Assembly (NCBI RefSeq): GCF_036785885.1
Contig: NC_092317.1
Coordinates: forward strand, 3,784,501-3,848,500
Direction of reading: 5' to 3'
Origin: Coffea arabica
Lineage: Eukaryota > Streptophyta > Magnoliopsida > Gentianales > Rubiaceae
Length of the DNA: 64,000 nucleotides
Position 1 is the first letter of the stretch, and every line of letters begins with the position of its first letter. A program made the position numbers and the translations under genes. The notes beneath the pieces were generated by a model. The model worked only from the letters and a program-made list of their open reading frames with translations, was not told the DNA's origin and did not search any database. Positions 52,801 through 64,000 of this stretch are shown here, piece after piece.

Positions 52801-55795
52801 GAGTAACATATGAGCTCAACATTTTTGTAGAGAGAAACTAGAGCAACGTGAGCAAGTAAAGCAGTTCCTTCAAGTAGCTCAGGTTTTTGATTTTCTGTTT
52901 CTGAGTTGGTGATTCAGAAAATCTTATTGCAGCAAAAGGACACCGTTTGAAAGTCAATTAGTTAAATTGTATCATATGAAAGACCATGATCTTTCTTAGG
53001 ATGATTCACCTCAGTAGAGTCTCCATTCAATGATCAAAGATAGCAGTAAAATTGCAAAGAATGCCAGAGTAGAGTTTCGCCTTATAAGTAGCTGATTCTC
53101 TTTATTTGTTCATTAGTATCTTCAGAGCAACTTACATGGCTAGAAAGCAAAAACCACAGCAGATAGTATACGGCACCAGCCCAAGCACTTTCTGCAAAAA
53201 CTCCAGCTGTTTTTTTCAACTCTGACATCAATGGTAAAAACCGCAAAAACCTGGGGATATATTGGAGAAACACAATGAATACTAATGCTTGTTTTGTTGC
53301 CAAGACATCTGAACCTTTTGCCCTATGAAGAAATCTCCACACAACAATCTGCGGATAAAAAATGATGTAATGGCAAATCAGATCAAGGATTTCCTGTAGT
53401 CTAATATTATGATATAGCAAAACAAATGTGCACTCATTCTGGTAGTCATTTCCTCCTATAAAAGGGAGATGCTACAAAAAACAGATGCCATTACTTGTTA
53501 AATGTTGCTTGGTGTAATCATCTAAATATAGGATCCTATTAAAGAGTCAAAAAGGGCAACAATCACTTCCGATGTCTCTAAAGTAAGAACTTCGTTTAAG
53601 TGGTGGTAACATAACTCTCACTCAGAAGCAGATTTGATATCAGCTCCCGCTTGGAGCTGTGTTTTAACTATTTCGAATATCAAACTATTTGTCTTAGATA
53701 ACTGCAATGGCATAGGTTAGTAAAAGTGCCCTTTACAACTAAGTTGTTTGGGTATAGTGCAATTGTCAGCTGATGAAGTAAAAACTTTAACATATATTTA
53801 TGAAGGATGGGAAGATCTAATTGACAATGTGGGCAATTAAATTTGAAATTTCTTTACCATGCTTTGGGATGTCAAATGTCACTCATGCAGAAATCATTAT
53901 GTAAACCACTTTAACTTCCATTAGCTGTTCAAAAAGAAAGAAAAGCACGAACCAAACCTGTGGTAGAGGTAGCACAGAGAGAAGATCTACTATAAAATAA
54001 CGATGTGTGTATCTTTTTGCAATTTGTTTAGGATCTATCACAAGTTCACCACGGCCAAACACTCGGGATGATGGTGCAATGTAAGCTGTCCGGAACTGCA
54101 GAACCATGCGAATAAGGTAAAATGCATCTACTAATGTCCGAAGAGTTGTAGTTGTGTGAGCTAAACTGTTATCTATGTGAAGGCACATCTCTTTACTCCG
54201 GAAAACTGGAAGATACAGAAACAGAGGATCTATTGATACTGCAAGGGTGCAGGAACAAACCAAAAGTTTGTTCCAGAATAAGAGAGACTTGTCTTGAGGA
54301 TCAAAAACTTTTCTCCCAGAAACTTTAAGATCTTCTGGGAACACAGCACGGCTGACTCCAGATTTTAGTGATCTGCCCAAGGTAATAATACCCTCGGATC
54401 CTCTTTTCATCCCTACCCTAAATGATTTTGATGGTTTGTTGGAAGAACGATTGGCACCAGTCAGTCCCTCTAAGCTAAACCCAATTCTTGTTTTTCCAGG
54501 CATATCGGCTTTAAATGATAAATTAGAGTCCAAATCATCTAACCTACAACACAAACAAGTGTCAAATTATCATCTACAAACATTAATAAACATTTCATAG
54601 AGCCAAGCAAATGCAGATTAAGTCATCCAACAGAGGCTTCAAGCAATGCATACAAAAGAATAACCAGTACTCCAGCATCATTATAACCATCTATCATGCC
54701 ACAGTATTTACAAGACAATATTTCAAAGGTTCTTACCAACTATACCTCCAGTACTCGAGTATTAAAAGGATGAGCATATATTAAGTATAACGAGGAATGC
54801 AACTTAATTTGTTTTCATTAAGTATATTAATTTGTTTTCATTAAGGATGAGCATAATTAAGTAACTTAATTTGTTTTCGTTCTGGATATCTATACTTGCC
54901 ATCTTGTCTAGGGGCAACACATCAATTTACTAGATCTCATTCTGAGTGATCACATATGAGATAACATCAATCTCCTTTAAGCCCTTAATTGATTGTGAAT
55001 GCATGAGAGAGACATGTACAGGCTTAAAATCAAGTTAGTAAGAAACAGGAATTAGTGGTTCTGGAACTATCAGTTGTATCATTACAAGTTGGTAACCACA
55101 AAAAGGCCAAATTTTAAATCTATCAATGAAAGAATATGCCTCACATCAAATTTTCAGGATCTCTCCCAGAAATGAAACAAATATATACATGCAAAATTTT
55201 AGGATTCCTTGCAGTCTGCAGAAATACACGCACAGTCTTAAGCATTCCAAAAGAGGGGGAGAAGGGAGGACTAACAGGAAACCACTTAAGAGTAATATTG
55301 AAAACCTGAAATGCTGAAAAGCCTTTCACTCTAGCTAAAGGAAACTGTAAAGACATAGTTTAACTTGCTGATAATTTGTTCATTCACCCAACAACATGAT
55401 GTCCTGAATGGTTTTAATGCTAGAACATCAATTACCACCCTACCAGGAACTTACAATCGCCATGGAAGAGGAAGCAAAACAAAGACAAAATCAAATGACC
55501 TTCGACCATACATGCATAAGGTAGTTAATATGATTGTGAGACTCTTTAGGATGATTATAACACCATCAGTGGCACCATATAAAGCAAAAAAGTAGGCCCA
55601 TAAAATATAGTCAATGGCATTTCAGATGGCTAAAGCAGCTAAAGTCAAAGAACCAAAAAAGTCCATATATTATAATTGACATAACCACAAATTCTTAATA
55701 AAATTACCATATCCCTGCAAGGCTGGTGCATTATCTTACCTGACAAACTTCTCTTTCTTGCCGCCCATAAACTGAGCCTTGTAGTTACTGAACAT
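49831..55795 (-). CDS. Cyclic nucleotide-gated ion channel, group II (CNGC5/6/9 type)
   Basis: Exons (minus): 55795-55740, 54543-53958, 53348-53136, 52789-52482, 51898-51787, 51146-50910, 50505-49831. All are in phase, 2187 nt, 728 aa, normal for the family. The ATG at 55795 was preferred over the in-frame one at 55768 because group II channels begin MF.. and keep the REKFVRLDDL-like block after about ten residues. The channel domain (S1-S6) covers about 105-425: DKSLLFWNKLLV, the S4 region near HRYFIVDLLSVLPLPQ, and a pore with LWWGLQNLSTLGQG, where the filter triplet is G-Q-G at 391-393. The C-linker is 426-504. The cyclic-nucleotide-binding domain has the phosphate-binding cassette GDFCGEELLTWA (573-584). 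The calmodulin-binding IQ motif FIQAAWRRY is at 649-657. The end (KPPEPDF) is diagnostic for group II. Role: plasma-membrane Ca2+/cation conductance in signalling. Which of the group members it is cannot be told. Confidence 0.95.
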
Positions 55796-56807
55796 TTTGT
55801 AACACTGACAACATAGAGAATGAAGGTTCGCTTAATCCAAATATCAATTTCTTGTGAAGAATGCTGTACTGGTGTACCATAGGTCGGGCATCACGGTAAT
55901 GCAATTCCTTTGCTGCACAATGATATATGATACAGCATGTGAATTCACATCTAACGAAGCAAATGACATACCTCGCAAGGTATCTTAGGCAGCCACATTG
56001 TCTCAGATGATCAATTAATTGGAAACATCAGAAGTAACTTAAGCTGAGGAAATATCAAGTCTCTTGTCCAGAGTGCAAATTTTCAGACTAACAAGGGGAA
56101 AAAAAACTTTTTATTTTTCAAAGGGATCATAAAAAGGAAATTATTGAATCACCGAAAATGCAGCAAGCAGGGAACGTAGAAACCAAGACAACGTTTTACA
56201 ACTTTTCATATTTTTCTGGTGATATCAACATTTCGTAAATGCCCCATCTTAAAAAATGTCAAATCCCCTGCTTTAATTGGTCGGAAGTCTTTCATCCCGT
56301 TGATCATACAAATGAATAAAAAAAAAAAATCCTTAGTCTAACTACATTGCCTTTTTATGAATGTGAACAGGAATATTTCAAACAGATGACAGAATTGCAT
56401 AAAAAGAATCCTTAAAACGAATGATTGACTTACAGGAACATGCGTCCAGTTTTGGTTCCCCAAAATGCTCTTCTCAAATGGGATGTTTGTATGCAATCCA
56501 ATGAAAAACGGAAAAGGAATTTCTGGAAATTTAGTAATTTTCCCAGAGAAAGAATGATGGTTTTTCGTTTGGACGGAAATGCGCGCGAAGTGGATATCCT
56601 GCCCATTCAGATTGAGCAAACGGATTTGGAAAAAAATAGTAACCGATTAAAGCGGTTAAAGAATCGTCAGACTCTGTCCCTTTTTTAAGAAAACAAATCA
56701 ATAAACTCGACTGTGTTTTGCATGATTCAAGAATTGGAGAAATTATGTAAATAAACTGAAGTTTGAGTCTTGCACAAATAGTATATAACAAGAATTCGAT
56801 AATATTA
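55796..56807. other. Upstream region of the CNGC gene
   Basis: No coding gene is visible. Probable minus-strand 5' UTR and promoter. Small frames on both strands at 56338-56791 overlap each other and do not look like protein. Confidence 0.45.
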
Positions 56808-57570
56808 AGGGATAATTTCAGAAACCTCCCCTGAGGTTTCTGACACTTTCACTGACATCCCCTGAGGTTCTCAAATTTTCACTTACCTCCCTTGCTTTTG
56901 ATTTTGTGGTAACAATCCAGTCCAAATCAGATTAAAATATTATTTTCATGTGTGAGAAGGTATTTTTATTCCATAGCTACTCTTTGCAGAAGTTGTATTA
57001 GTAGAAGATTCAAAGAAGAATAAATGATTTGGACTAATTAGTAAAGTTGAGGGGGGGTAAGTGCAATACAAAAAATTGCATGCACCAGATGTGCCATGCA
57101 ACAGTTATTTGGCAGATTTTGCAACTGCTAACTGCAAATTGCAACGGCCAGAAGGTTTGCTGTTTCAGTAGCAATAGCATATAAAGCAAAGCAACTTAAC
57201 TACCTCTGAGGTTTCAAGCTATTAACATTCTTTGCTACTAATTTGGAGTGATAACAAGTGCATTTGCTGTGCTACAATTAGAGCTCTGAGTAAAAAGTTT
57301 TAGCTGCAACCATGGCCTCTTCAAGCCATAGGGGAGAATCATGGAATTCACCTACATCTTTCTCCATTAAAAACAGGTTTTGCCGCTGTAATCGCAAAGC
57401 AACCGTAATGATATCAGAGAGTGAAAGGAATCCAGACAAGTTGTATTTCTATTGAGAAATTTCCAACTTTGTGATGAATTTTACAAAAATTCTACAAAAT
57501 GGGTGATTTTGGGTTTAATTTCCGTCAGGGGGGTCTTCGCATTTGTGAATTTCACAAATGCGAGCTTACA

Positions 57571-57634
57571 AGAGCTCGCATTCGTGGAATGCGAGCTCTG
57601 GTTATTGAGCTCGCATTCCACGAATGCGAGCTCT
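57571..57634. repeat. Nested palindrome built from GAGCTCGCATTC units
   Basis: Two 28-base arms (57571-57598 and 57607-57634) are perfect inverted repeats around the 8-base loop TGGTTATT. Each arm is itself a palindrome: GAGCTCGCATTC, then GTG or CAC, then GAATGCGAGCTC. Related words (AAATGCGAGCTC, AGCTCGCATTTG) recur at about 57550, 57686, 57803 and 58148. Confidence 0.95.
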
Positions 57635-57896
57635 TCTCAATTTTTTTTTTCCTTTTTTAAGAGATAGGGAATTATTTCTAGGAAGCAAATGCGAGCTCTT
57701 ATCTTTTTTATTTTGGTATTTTTTGAGAGGTAGGGAATTATTTGCAGAAAGCTTCTAATTTTTGTTTTAAAAAATGTTGCAAATATTTAAAATTTTGCAA
57801 ATAGCTCGCATTTGTTAAATTTGACCTGCAAAAATTGTATTTAACTTTTTTGTTAGATTTCGCATTTATAAGTATGACTTGTAGAAAATTAGATTC

Positions 57897-58615
57897 AAAT
57901 TTAGATGTATTAGGGTTTTAAAAATATTATATAAGTGATAAAAATTTTATAAATTGTAAAAATAAAATCAAACTGCTTGGATAATTAAATGTTATATTTG
58001 AATAAGAAATAATACAATAATCATAATAATGATAATACAATAATATTGGTGTAATAAAACTGCCATTAATTTAAATATTTACTTATAATGCCCAAAGAGC
58101 CTAATTACCAATTTTTTCTTCTCGCGCTCAAATATAACATTAACCCGCATGCGAGCTAACCTTGAAATAGAAAAAACACAGAATCCCGCTTGCGGGTTTC
58201 AGGAGTATTCGGATATTCTCATATGCACCTATGCAAATCGAACCAACCGGATATCTTATCCGTATCCCATTTTTTTAAATAAAAATCTTATAAATTTGAA
58301 AAATAAAATCAAATTTAGATGTATTAGGGTTTTAAAAATATTATATAAGTGATAAAAATTTTATAAATTGTAAAAATAAAATCAAACTGCTTGGATAATT
58401 AAATGTTATATTTGCATAAGAAATAATACAATAATCATAATAATGATAATACAATAATATTGGTGTAATAAAACTGCCATTAATTTAAATATTTACTTAT
58501 AATGCCCAAAGAGCCTAATTACCAATTTTTTCTTCTCGCGCTCAAATATAACATTAACCCGCATGCGAGCTAACCTTGAAATAGAAAAAACACAAAATCC
58601 CGCTTGCGGGTTTCA
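57897..58615. repeat. Direct duplication, period 414 bp, about 305 bp per copy
   Basis: Copies 57897-58201 and 58311-58615 are nearly identical, with only a couple of visible differences (for example TTGAATAAG against TTGCATAAG). They are separated by 109 bases of single-copy sequence. That spacer ends with a short version of the same AAAAATAAAATCAAA word found inside the copies, so slippage or unequal exchange at this word is a plausible origin. Confidence 0.92.
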
Positions 58616-59614
58616 ACGTTATTCTGCGCTTCGTGTGTTTGCTTTTGTTTTGCTTTTGTCTTTTTTTTTCGAAATGGAGGGTTGGCGGTGGAGCTTAGTA
58701 ACAATTAATTCTTCACTTTGTTGCCGCTACTCCAGTGCATATTAGGACCACTGGTTTGATCACAATTTCCTTTCCATTTTTGTTCTTGTTATTTCCTCTG
58801 TTTCTTTTCCTATATCCAGAATGTCGTATAAGACCACATATAAGTGATCTTATATGTGATCTTGTTATTTCCTCTTGTCAAATCACACCAGGCACAAAAA
58901 ATGGCGCCAATATTGCAGCTCAATTGGCGCCTTACTCCCAAAATGACTGGATTAATTCATGTATCAGGAATCAAGTTTCTATTATTGTTGTTAAGCTTAA
59001 TTAATCATATCAGATGCCATTATGTAACTAAACGGTAGTAATTAACCCCAACTACTTGGGATATATCTGTAATTTTGGCCCTGATGACGTCAGAAAAGGG
59101 GCCCAATTTTTTATCAAGGGAGATAAGTGAAATTTTGAGAACCTCAGGGGATGTCAGTGAAAGTGTCAGAAACCTCAGGGGAGGTTTCTGAAATTATCCC
59201 TAATATTAAACATATATTTACGACTTTCTCTCATTACTTGTTTAGAATATCTAATATATATGACAAGGTTTCAGAAATTATACGGTCAATTTCTCAGTTT
59301 GAACCCGCTTGTTGCTTGTGATGTTGGGTTGTATCAGTTGAGGAGCTGGATTACATCCTACCAAAGCAACTTCCATGCATATGAAGGTAAATTGGTCCAA
59401 TACGCAATAGGCCACCCCAAAAAAAACTATTGCTAATAACTTTTAGTTAAAAAATATTGGTTACAGCAAACTAATCTAAATCCTTTACTTTGATCCCTTC
59501 GGTTTGTTACCAAAGAAATAAGCTTGCAAGAAGACAATTCATGAAAAGTTTCGCCTAAGTTGGTTGGCTTGTTCTTTCGAGAGAGAACCAGTCAAAAAAC
59601 CTTTTTTTTTTTTT

Positions 59615-59793
59615 GGTTGCCTGCCACGGTATCCAGGGCTTTGCCCTGACTAATCCGTTGGTCGACCCGGGTCGCACACCTGGCTGTGGTGGGTGAGTCT
59701 CCCAACAAGGATAGCTGCATACGCCAGGTTTCGAACCCGAGACCTGCTTAAGCGGAACCAAGCTGCTTACCACTTGGCCCAACCCCAGTTGGT
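59615..59793 (-). mobile_element. tRNA-derived SINE
   Basis: Read on the minus strand, the element begins near 59793, has a tRNA-like A box (GGGCCAAGTGG) and B box (GGTTCGAAACC, at 59727-59737), and continues for about 180 bases. It ends in a 13-base A tail (T on the plus strand, 59602-59614). Direct repeats GTCAAAAA flank it (59591-59598 and 59794-59801) and fit a target site duplication. This is the normal structure of a plant SINE, which is moved by LINE enzymes. Confidence 0.82.
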
Positions 59794-59800
59794 GTCAAAA

Positions 59801-59959
59801 ATAAGAGGCATGAAGTTACCATTTTAAAAATAAAAGATGAAAAAATTCGTTTCACAAGATGTAAAGGTTTTTTTTTTTTAAAGGTCAAAAAACCTTTACA
59901 TCTTGTGAAACGAATTTTTTCATCTTTTATTTTTAAAATGGTAACTTCATGCCTCTTAT
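59801..59959. repeat. Perfect inverted repeat, 73-bp arms, 13-nt loop
   Basis: The arm 59801-59873 (starting ATAAGAGGCATGAAGTTACC) is the exact reverse complement of 59887-59959. The loop 59874-59886 is T/A-rich. The left arm begins at the edge of the SINE target duplication. A degenerate single arm-like copy is visible further on at about 60265-60325 (GTAACTTTTTAAAAGTAAAAG..). Confidence 0.95.
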
Positions 59960-62900
59960 AAAATTAAGTCATCCGACACATGATCATTTTTTATGTGCAA
60001 AAACATTTAATCCCATTTATAATTAAATAAATAATCCGATTTATATTCATTTTTATCCCTATAAAAATAGGATCCGATCCGAATCATATTTATCTATTTC
60101 TTTAAAGGGTGAGATTGGACCCCATTTATACTCATTTTTGCCACTGAAAAAATAAGATCTAACATTTTTTATTGTATAAAAAATGAACGTGTGTGGATCA
60201 CATGATGATGATTTCAAATGATCAAAAACTCGTTAAAATCAAATTTTGCTAATTTGAATTTATAAGAAACGTAACTTTTTAAAAGTAAAAGATAAAAAAA
60301 AATTTATTTGACAAAATATGATGGACATTTCGAACAATTTTTCCTCTTCCGACCTTGGGAGAATCTAATTAGTTGAATTGGTAACACACTTGATTAATTC
60401 TCGAATCGAGCTCCTGTGGTGGAAATCAAGAAGATAGCCATCAGAGAGCAGTTCCAGTCCATAAACAATTTTTTTGGGGAAAAAAAAAAAGTACAAGAAT
60501 GTATGTGTGATCCAGCTGCAAAAGATAAACGATACTAAGGCGGTTCAATTAGACAAATGTTTACAGTTAAATTTACATTCATGCATGGAGGAGTACAACG
60601 TCTCTCAAAGACTAATAAAAGCTGAAAGGCAATGATGTTGTACTTCTTTTGATAAAAATAACTTTTTCTAGTGCGCATCCTTTTCAACAGAAACATATTG
60701 CAACTCGACAATTGACAAGGATTTAGGACCTAAAAGTAAAACGAAAAGGAAAACTTTCTCCTGATGCTTAAAATGGGTAAAGTTTAGAGACAAACAAGAT
60801 AATATATGGGCCTAAGCAAATTGTCCGTAGTTGAGGGTGGAAACGTTGTCCTGTCTTTTCACATTCCTTTCCTGTTTCTCGCCAAAACCTAATATTCTTA
60901 TGTTCGTCGTATTTGTTGCTAAGTGGATGCAGGTCATTGGAAAATTTTTCATGAGAATGTAACGCAAATTTTGAAATCAGGAATTATAGTTTGGAAAGTG
61001 GACAAAATTAAACCGGCTGTGGATAAATTAATTTTTTGGGGTGCAATTTATTTATACCAGGGAAAGACATTTTCGCTAGATAAAAACCAAGAATAACCTT
61101 GCTTTTTTTTTTTTTGGGAAAGACACAATAGCCTATTCTTCCCAAAATTCATAACCATACAAAAGGCTTACGCGAAAAATGTGCTTATATTACAGCCATA
61201 TAAATCTATTTTCCGTAATCCTTGAAAACTTAAGTCTAATAAAAACCCTACATTCTCTGTTATGGATCAGGGGCATGTCTCCATTATGGATCAGGAATCT
61301 CATAAGTTGAGTTTTGTTTGATTCAAACCAAGCCATGCAATTTCTACTACACTTGATGTAAGCTCATATAGTTTTTAGGAATATTAATGGGTAAGGTAAA
61401 ATCTAATGCATGTGAGTAGTCAATCCGATGGTTAATCTGATTAGATGATCAATGAGTAATCCGTTAGGATTTGGTATTGATGAGAGATTGCTGATAGATA
61501 ATCCGATAAGGTTTGATAAGCAAACTCTAAATACCAGATACGTATGATGCATGCACGTGCCTTAATTTTATAGTATAATAAAATATAATTTTAACCCAAC
61601 TTTTTATATAGCCCTTCACAAAAAAAATGTTGAATTTCTCTTATGCAGGTTCGATGACTCTATCCAAATTTAAGATTTAACGTAGTGGGTTAATTTAATA
61701 TGATGCATGCATTAATTTTAATTCGATAATAGTTAATTCCTTTTTTTTTAACTATTCAAATTAGTGAGTAGAGGATACTTGATGGATTATCCAAGCTCGA
61801 GAGCCAGAAGACTTGGTGATGAGAGTTAAAACGCGTAAGGTCACCTAATTGAATTTGGTGAAAGATTTAAATATGCGGATTAGAATTTGGTAAATTGGAT
61901 TTTTTGAGAGTGTCCGATCGGCTGCCATCCCTAACAATTTTGTTGTATTTGTAGTTTTCCATTTATTTAATTTTATGAGTTGATAAATTTAAATGTATGC
62001 TCAAAGTGTATGAATTTGCACCAAAAATTAAAAGAATTGCATCAACAGATTTCAACCGGAGAAATCCACAACTTGTGAGACCCGTTTCCCTAAGCTATGT
62101 ACCTCTCACAATAATGTTATATACCTTTCACTATCCAAGGTGCCCAAGCCTATATGCTTCAAGCCCTGTACCCAAGCAAAGATAAATCGAGGAAGCACAA
62201 AGGAGAGGAAGGAAATCCAACCACCACAAAAGCCTTATTAATTCTGGTGATCTCTTACCCTCTTCTTGGTGGAATGGTCCTACATTTTCCGCCACCAACA
62301 CCACCAGCAACAGCAGCCACGTTTGTTTTTGCCTGCCAGCAACCGGCTAAGCACGAGAAAGATATACTGCGATCCGTGACCTGTTTAATTAGGATAAGCC
62401 TTTCTTATTAAGAACAAGTGCAGCAAAGTGACAAGAACAACTTTCCACACGTCCAAATTCTGCTTTTGGTTACAAGCACAGTGCGGTGGAGGTGAGACTA
62501 GTGCTTGCTGCAATTAATGTCAACATCAAACGAAGATGAGGATCACTTATTAATGGTGCCCCAGCCCCTAACTATAAATGTCACAAACTTAAATTATTAA
62601 TTGCATGGCTCAATCATGCATGCTTCAAAAACCAAAAACTAACCACGATAGCTAGACAAATGGGAACCTGTTCAAATTTATAAAATAGTAAATTTGATAC
62701 AAATTGACAGTGTGTATATTATTATTATCATTAAATTCATGATATATGTGTAAAAATTAAATTTTAAATTTAAATTTTACATAATTATCACTTATCAAAT
62801 GCTAACAGTTTATACACAGTTAGCTAGCGTAGAAAAGATTAATCCATATATGAAACAAAAAAGAAAAAACACTCTATCTAAGTCTAGGGCTTACATGGGG

Positions 62901-64000
62901 GGATTAACTTGCTAATTGTGAAGGGTTTTAATTTTCAAGAAATGAGTTGCATCATAAGAACATCATTCTCAATACCAATTTTAAGTTTTAACCGTAAAAA
63001 GCACTTCAGCATTGATACTATACTACTTGATATGGGGGTTAAAAGCACTAGCAGTCAAATTCACACGCATGCAATCATGAAGAGGAGCACTACTAATATG
63101 TTCCTTTTCAGTCATATTATCTCCCACAATTCAATTCAAATATTTGGAGAGGAACACAATTACAAACTTTTTTTAGATTCTGTTTTATTAAATTAAAAAA
63201 AAAAAGATTGTTACTTATATAACCCCCTCCCCCCAAAACCCAAAAAAGAAAAAGAAAAAGACGTGGTACTTTTTATCATGATTTTTGCTCATAGCTACGG
63301 ACCAATATTACACTTTTTTGTTGAGATTTGAGAATTAGAAATTAGGAGGAATAGAATAGGTAACATACAATTATTATGCAAAATGCAACTCTGTATTTTA
63401 GGCAACATTTTTTTTTTTTTTTTGAAAGGATAATGGCAACAATAAATATGATTTCGTAAGGGAAATGTTACTGGCACTCTTTTTAACTTTTTGACCATAT
63501 GATTTAGACCCTATTTTGCATTGAATTTACATCATAAATTTGTAATCAAAATGAAATGTATAGACCATTTTGTTCTTTTTCTATGCGAGTGGGGGAAAAA
63601 ATGCCTCAAGAGAAGACAATTGAGTTATTGAGGGAGTACCACCAACATAAAAAGGTAAATTTAAGCAAATATTAATATGCATTTGGGATGGTGAGCTAAT
63701 GGAAAGTGGAAAACTCTGTGGTAGCATTAATTAATTGCGTAAAGACCCAAACGCTGCCGATCCGATCCACATTGCAATTGCAAAAGGCCAACATCTTTGC
63801 CTAAGCTTGCGGATTAGCACACGACTTTTTGTTGCCAAATAAAAGTGAAGAATTTATTAGTAAAACGAGTGCATAATCTGTTGTCGTTCAATTCACAAGT
63901 ACCTCAAAAGTCAAAAAAAATGATGAAACAAAGCATATCCTTTTCTTTCTTTCTTTCTTTGATTTTTTTTTTTCCTTTCCTTTTTGAAGCATGCCTAAAT
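59960..64000. other. 4-kb gene-free AT-rich tail of the window
   Basis: I read all six frames and found no gene, RNA gene or coding transposon. Several GGATTA/AATCCGAT-rich segments lie at about 61400-61520, and poly-A/T tracts at about 61105, 61740, 63190 and 63407. Small frames such as 62154-62411 and 62909-63196 have no family resemblance. Confidence 0.5.

Larger units (their letters stand above)
56808..59201. mobile_element. 2.4-kb non-autonomous TIR transposon
   Basis: The left end starts AGGGATAATTTCAGAAACC, and the reverse complement of the right end starts identically. The two termini stay almost identical for about 84 bases (through ..CATCCCCTGAGGTTCTC..CACTTA). The element is flanked by the 7-bp direct repeat AATATTA (56801-56807 and 59202-59208). 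Near-identity of the ends indicates a recent insertion. There is no transposase-like reading frame. Inside are a nested palindrome cluster (57571-57634) and a 414-bp-period duplication (57897-58615). Superfamily not assigned; a Mutator-like or similar class is possible. Confidence 0.85.

Noticed and set aside
55740-55768. ATG at 55768 as the CNGC start
   Set aside because: An in-frame ATG nine codons upstream (55795) gives the MF..-type N-terminus usual in group II channels, so the upstream one was used.
59727-59793. A possible tRNA gene (B box GGTTCGAAACC)
   Set aside because: The A and B boxes are followed by about 100 bases of non-tRNA body and an A tail with flanking direct repeats, and no clover-leaf acceptor stem closes. 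A SINE explains it better.
62154-62411. Small plus-strand frames in the last 4 kb (for example 62154-62411, 62909-63196)
   Set aside because: No family resemblance, no splice context, biased composition; expected by chance in a long AT-rich interval.

Overview
This is a window of nuclear DNA from a flowering plant, most likely a eudicot. The evidence is split genes with GT..AG introns, chloroplast-directed and plant-specific protein families, AT-rich intergenic DNA, short TIR elements, a tRNA-derived SINE and many AT/CT/CA microsatellites. I cannot name the species. No prokaryotic operon, CRISPR array, phage or organellar block is present. Eight protein-coding genes and one broken gene fragment can be supported. 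For all eight genes I rebuilt the exon chain by hand, and reading phase is kept across every junction.

Layout. (1) 1-741: AT-rich DNA ending in the right terminus of a TIR element. (2) 1594-4669, minus: DNA-3-methyladenine glycosylase I family (5 exons, 399 aa). (3) 5463-6349: a MITE that folds on itself along its whole length. (4) 7273-10147, plus: PnsB1/NDF1, a chloroplast NDH-complex subunit (6 exons, 465 aa). (5) 10701-11359: GTTCG-rich non-autonomous transposon. (6) 12312-14603, plus: unrecognised glycine-rich single-TM protein, probably plastid-targeted (3 coding exons, 267 aa). (7) 15138-15525, minus: frameshifted C-terminal fragment of a DUF295 F-box gene. (8) 16181-18287, minus: phospholipid N-methyltransferase PLMT (2 exons, 164 aa). 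(9) 18288-22341: gene-poor, with one foldback MITE. (10) 22342-24860, plus: HOOKLESS1-like N-acetyltransferase (3 exons, 414 aa). (11) 26483-42797, minus: ABCC13-type ABC transporter (36 exons, 1450 aa). (12) 44182-49020, plus: DUF1995 / LPA3-type chloroplast protein (12 exons, 389 aa). (13) 49831-55795, minus: group II cyclic nucleotide-gated channel (7 exons, 728 aa). (14) 56808-64000: no gene; a 2.4-kb TIR element with nested palindromes and a 414-bp-period duplication, a SINE, and a perfect 73-bp-arm palindrome.

The genes do not form one pathway. Three products are plastid proteins by recognition or by N-terminus (PnsB1 in NDH-dependent cyclic electron flow, LPA3 in photosystem II accumulation, and the unknown glycine-rich protein). 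The others act in DNA repair, phosphatidylcholine synthesis, hormone/hook-type development, membrane transport and cation signalling. From what I recall of the Arabidopsis map, glycosylase + PnsB1 + a group II CNGC, and glycosylase + PLMT, are neighbours at two duplicated chromosome 1 loci. This window may therefore preserve the pre-duplication order. I did not find an undescribed system. The most unusual material is the repeat architecture at 56.8-60.0 kb.
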